In this document: piece by piece, positions 62,071 through 64,000 of the stretch
Layout of the letters: the number at the start of each line of letters is the position of its first letter
How positions within the stretch are numbered: position 1 is the first letter of the stretch
NCBI RefSeq assembly: GCF_900101745.1
Contig: NZ_FNAD01000005.1
Span: 186,001 to 250,000, forward strand
DNA: 64,000 nucleotides
From: Glycomyces harbinensis
GTDB taxonomy: Bacteria > Actinomycetota > Actinomycetes > Mycobacteriales > Micromonosporaceae
Reading direction: 5' to 3'
The notes under the pieces: model-generated
Database searches by the model: none
What the model saw: only the letters and a program-made list of their open reading frames with translations
Told to the model about the DNA's origin: nothing
Position numbers and translations under genes: made by a program

Positions 62071-63999
62071 TCAGGCGTCGAGCGTCGCTCTGACCAGCTC
62101 GGTCCAGTCCGCTTCCGCGCCTTCACGACTCGCCTCGGCGAACGCCGCGTCGCCGAGGCGGTCCCGCGCCTCCCGCTCGATCCGGTCCAGGTCCGGCTGG
62201 GTGCGGTCGACCAGGCCGCGAGCGGCGGTGCTCGCCGCGGTCAGGCGCGCGGCCTGCCCGTACTGCTCGCGGCGCAGCGCCAGGTCCGCGACCCCGACGA
62301 GCGCCAGCGCGACCACGGGCGCGATGCCCGCCTCGACCGCGGCCTCGCAGGCGGCCGCGTGCTGCGCACGCGCCTCGTCCAGGTCGTCGGCGAGACAGCC
62401 GTGCAGGCTGTGGGTGACCGCGCGGATGTACGACAGGTCGGCCCCGTCGCCGAGCACCGCGGACACGACGTCGATCTGCCGGGCCGCCTCCTCGGCGTCG
62501 CCGGCCCAGCGGGCGAGCTCCGCCTTCGACAGGGCCAGTTCGACCAGCGCGTCCGGCCAGACGACCCGTTCGGCGCTCCGCTCGGCCCTGCCCATCGCGG
62601 CGGCGGCGGCGTCGGGATCGCCCAGCAGCCAGTACAGCTGGGCCTGGCGCGCCCGCATCCGGATGACGTCGTCGACGGCGCCGATCTCGGAGACGGTCGC
62701 GATTGCCTGGTCGAAGTGCTCGCACGCGTCGGCGAACCCGCCGCGCGCGGCGATCCGGTCGGCCAGTTCGGACTGGGCGAAGGCGATGCCGAACCGCTCG
62801 CCGATCGTCCGGAACTCGGTGAGCGCCGCTTCGAGGTGCGCGTCCGCGTGCTCCCCGTCCATGCCGAGCATGATCCGCATCTTGCCCAGTTGCAGGCGCG
62901 CCATCGCGCGGACCCACGGGTCGGCGTCGTCCAGCAGGGACTCCCAGGCGGGCAGGATCGCGTCCGGCTCGCGCAGCATCCGCTCCATCGGGGCGACGAG
63001 CGACAGCAGCGGGTAGCGGCCCCGGCCGTGCCGGGCGGCCTCGTGGGCCTTGTGGATCCACTCCTCGGCTTCGCGCTCGTCGCCGCGCCCGGAGGTCAGG
63101 AACGTCGTCATCATGGCGTACACCATGGCCTGGACGTCGGCGTCGACGTCGCCGGGCAGTTTCGTCGCGGCGGCGGTCAGCTCGACGCCTTCGGCCTTGT
63201 TGCCGCTGAGCCACCAGTAGAAGCCGGCGCTCGCGGCGATCCGCATGGCCGACTGGGCGTCGCCGTCCGCGAGGGCGCCGCGCACGGCCGCGCTGACGTT
63301 GTCGTGGTCGGCCTTGAGCGCGGCGAGCCATCGGAGTTGATCGGCGCGGCGCAGCTGCGGCTCCGCGGATTCGACGAGTCCGGTGAAGTGGGCGAGGTGG
63401 GCGCGGCGCGCCGAGTCCGCGTCGCCCGCGTCCGCGAGCCGCCGGGCGGCGTACTCCTTGATGATGCCGAGCATCCGGTATCGCGGTGCGCCTTCGCCTT
63501 CGGCGAGAAGCAGCGACTTCTCCGACAGGAGGGTGAGCAGTTCGAGGACGTCGGCCCGGTCGACGGTGCCGGTGGCGCAGACCTCCTCGGCCGCTTCGAG
63601 GCTCGCCCCGCCGGCGAACACGGAGAGCCGCTGCAGCACGGTCCGCTCGGGTTCGGTGAGCAGCTCCCAGCTCCAGTCGACCACGGCGCGCAGGGTCTTG
63701 TGGCGGGGCAGCGCGGTGCGGCTGCCGCCGGTGAGCAGCCGGAACCGGTCGTGGAGGCCGTTGGCGAGCTGGTCGAGGGTCATGGTGCGCAGGCGGGCCG
63801 CGGCGAGTTCGATGGCGAGCGGCATGCCGTCCAGGGCCCGGCAGATGCGGACCATGGCGGCGACGGCGTGCGCGTCGTCGGCGAGGTCCTTGCGGACGGC
63901 GCTCGCGCGGTCGCGCAGCAGTCGGAAGGCCGGGGAGTCCTCGGCGTCGCCGGGGTCGGCGTCGCTCTCGGGCAGGGCGAGCGGGTCGACCAGCCAGAG
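62071..63999 (-). CDS. AfsR/SARP-like NB-ARC-TPR regulator (5' truncated by window edge)
   Basis: At least 642 residues, with the start codon beyond base 64000. The visible part has the C-terminal piece of an NB-ARC domain (ICRALDGMPLAIELAAARLRTMTLDQLANGL, RLLTGGSRTALPRHKTLRAVVDWSWELL, SVFAGGASLEAAEEVC). After it come about ten TPR-like helical repeats up to the C-terminus. This is the layout of AfsR/SARP or LuxR-NB-ARC regulators, whose DNA-binding and BTAD domains would be upstream. It runs convergent with the DUF4097 gene. Confidence 0.9.
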   Translation of the reverse strand, partial: LWLVDPLALPESDADPGDAEDSPAFRLLRDRASAVRKDLADDAHAVAAMVRICRALDGMPLAIELAAARLRTMTLDQLANGLHDRFRLLTGGSRTALPRHKTLRAVVDWSWELLTEPERTVLQRLSVFAGGASLEAAEEVCATGTVDRADVLELLTLLSEKSLLLAEGEGAPRYRMLGIIKEYAARRLADAGDADSARRAHLAHFTGLVESAEPQLRRADQLRWLAALKADHDNVSAAVRGALADGDAQSAMRIAASAGFYWWLSGNKAEGVELTAAATKLPGDVDADVQAMVYAMMTTFLTSGRGDEREAEEWIHKAHEAARHGRGRYPLLSLVAPMERMLREPDAILPAWESLLDDADPWVRAMARLQLGKMRIMLGMDGEHADAHLEAALTEFRTIGERFGIAFAQSELADRIAARGGFADACEHFDQAIATVSEIGAVDDVIRMRARQAQLYWLLGDPDAAAAAMGRAERSAERVVWPDALVELALSKAELARWAGDAEEAARQIDVVSAVLGDGADLSYIRAVTHSLHGCLADDLDEARAQHAAACEAAVEAGIAPVVALALVGVADLALRREQYGQAARLTAASTAARGLVDRTQPDLDRIEREARDRLGDAAFAEASREGAEADWTELVRATLDA

Positions 64000-64000
64000 G

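Overview
The window is about 71-72% GC with codon use strongly biased to G or C at third positions. It carries actinobacterial hallmarks: DinB-family proteins of the mycothiol-dependent type, an alr-tsaE-tsaB-rimI-tsaD cluster, a HelR-like RNA polymerase motor, an AfsR-like regulator, Tat-secreted PhoX, an ECF41 sigma factor with its partner gene, and leaderless promoters. It is a chromosomal segment of an Actinomycetota bacterium. Glycomycetaceae or a related mycelial family is my impression only. I see no tRNA, rRNA, CRISPR array, prophage or insertion sequence. The gene content is mostly ordinary core and metabolic genes, and the more unusual signals lie in regulatory and intergenic DNA.

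Layout, 1-26 kb. A truncated APH-type kinase is followed by a CitA/CitB-type two-component system divergent from a tctCBA tricarboxylate transporter operon (1-6.5 kb). Then come two membrane proteins, a TetR regulator with a tandem operator, a dicarboxylate/amino-acid symporter and a paired fluoride channel (6.5-12.2 kb). A secreted subtilase and an SDR follow (12.6-16.4 kb). A cobalamin riboswitch controls metE (16.5-19 kb), and metE contains a perfect parS site in its coding sequence. Next is the alr, alpha/beta-hydrolase, tsaE-tsaB-rimI-tsaD cluster for tRNA t6A synthesis (19.2-24.4 kb). A DinB-family gene then has a promoter matching the PafBC DNA-damage consensus, followed by an EEP-family membrane protein.

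Layout, 26-44 kb. A DHFR-like protein, an acetyltransferase, an LD-carboxypeptidase and an uncharacterised membrane protein lead to a GH92-GT4 pair (29.9-33.4 kb). An ECF sigma and its membrane partner follow, then PIG-L, rhodanese and aldo/keto reductase genes. An ECF41 sigma is divergent from a carboxymuconolactone-decarboxylase-like gene; both promoters match the ECF41 consensus, and a 13-copy 7-bp tandem repeat follows the latter. A methyltransferase and an arcD-arcA arginine deiminase pair (without arcB or arcC here) lead to an AraC-VOC pair.

Layout, 44-64 kb. A universal stress protein, GH43, PhoX, an AraC regulator, an alpha/alpha-toroid protein and Kup are followed by an ArsR-AHSA1-DHFR-like operon. 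Then come HelR, an FMN reductase divergent from a MarR regulator with two operators, a flavin disulfide-reductase-like enzyme with an altered active site, a second DinB protein, a small P-loop kinase, a DUF4097 protein and a truncated AfsR-like regulator.

Gene-level coherence is mostly local: TctABC with its sensor pair; metE with B12 control; the t6A genes; sigma factors with adjacent targets; repressors with adjacent palindromes. The parS site plus two DnaA-box sequences 2 kb away suggest, but do not prove, that this locus lies in the origin-side part of the chromosome.
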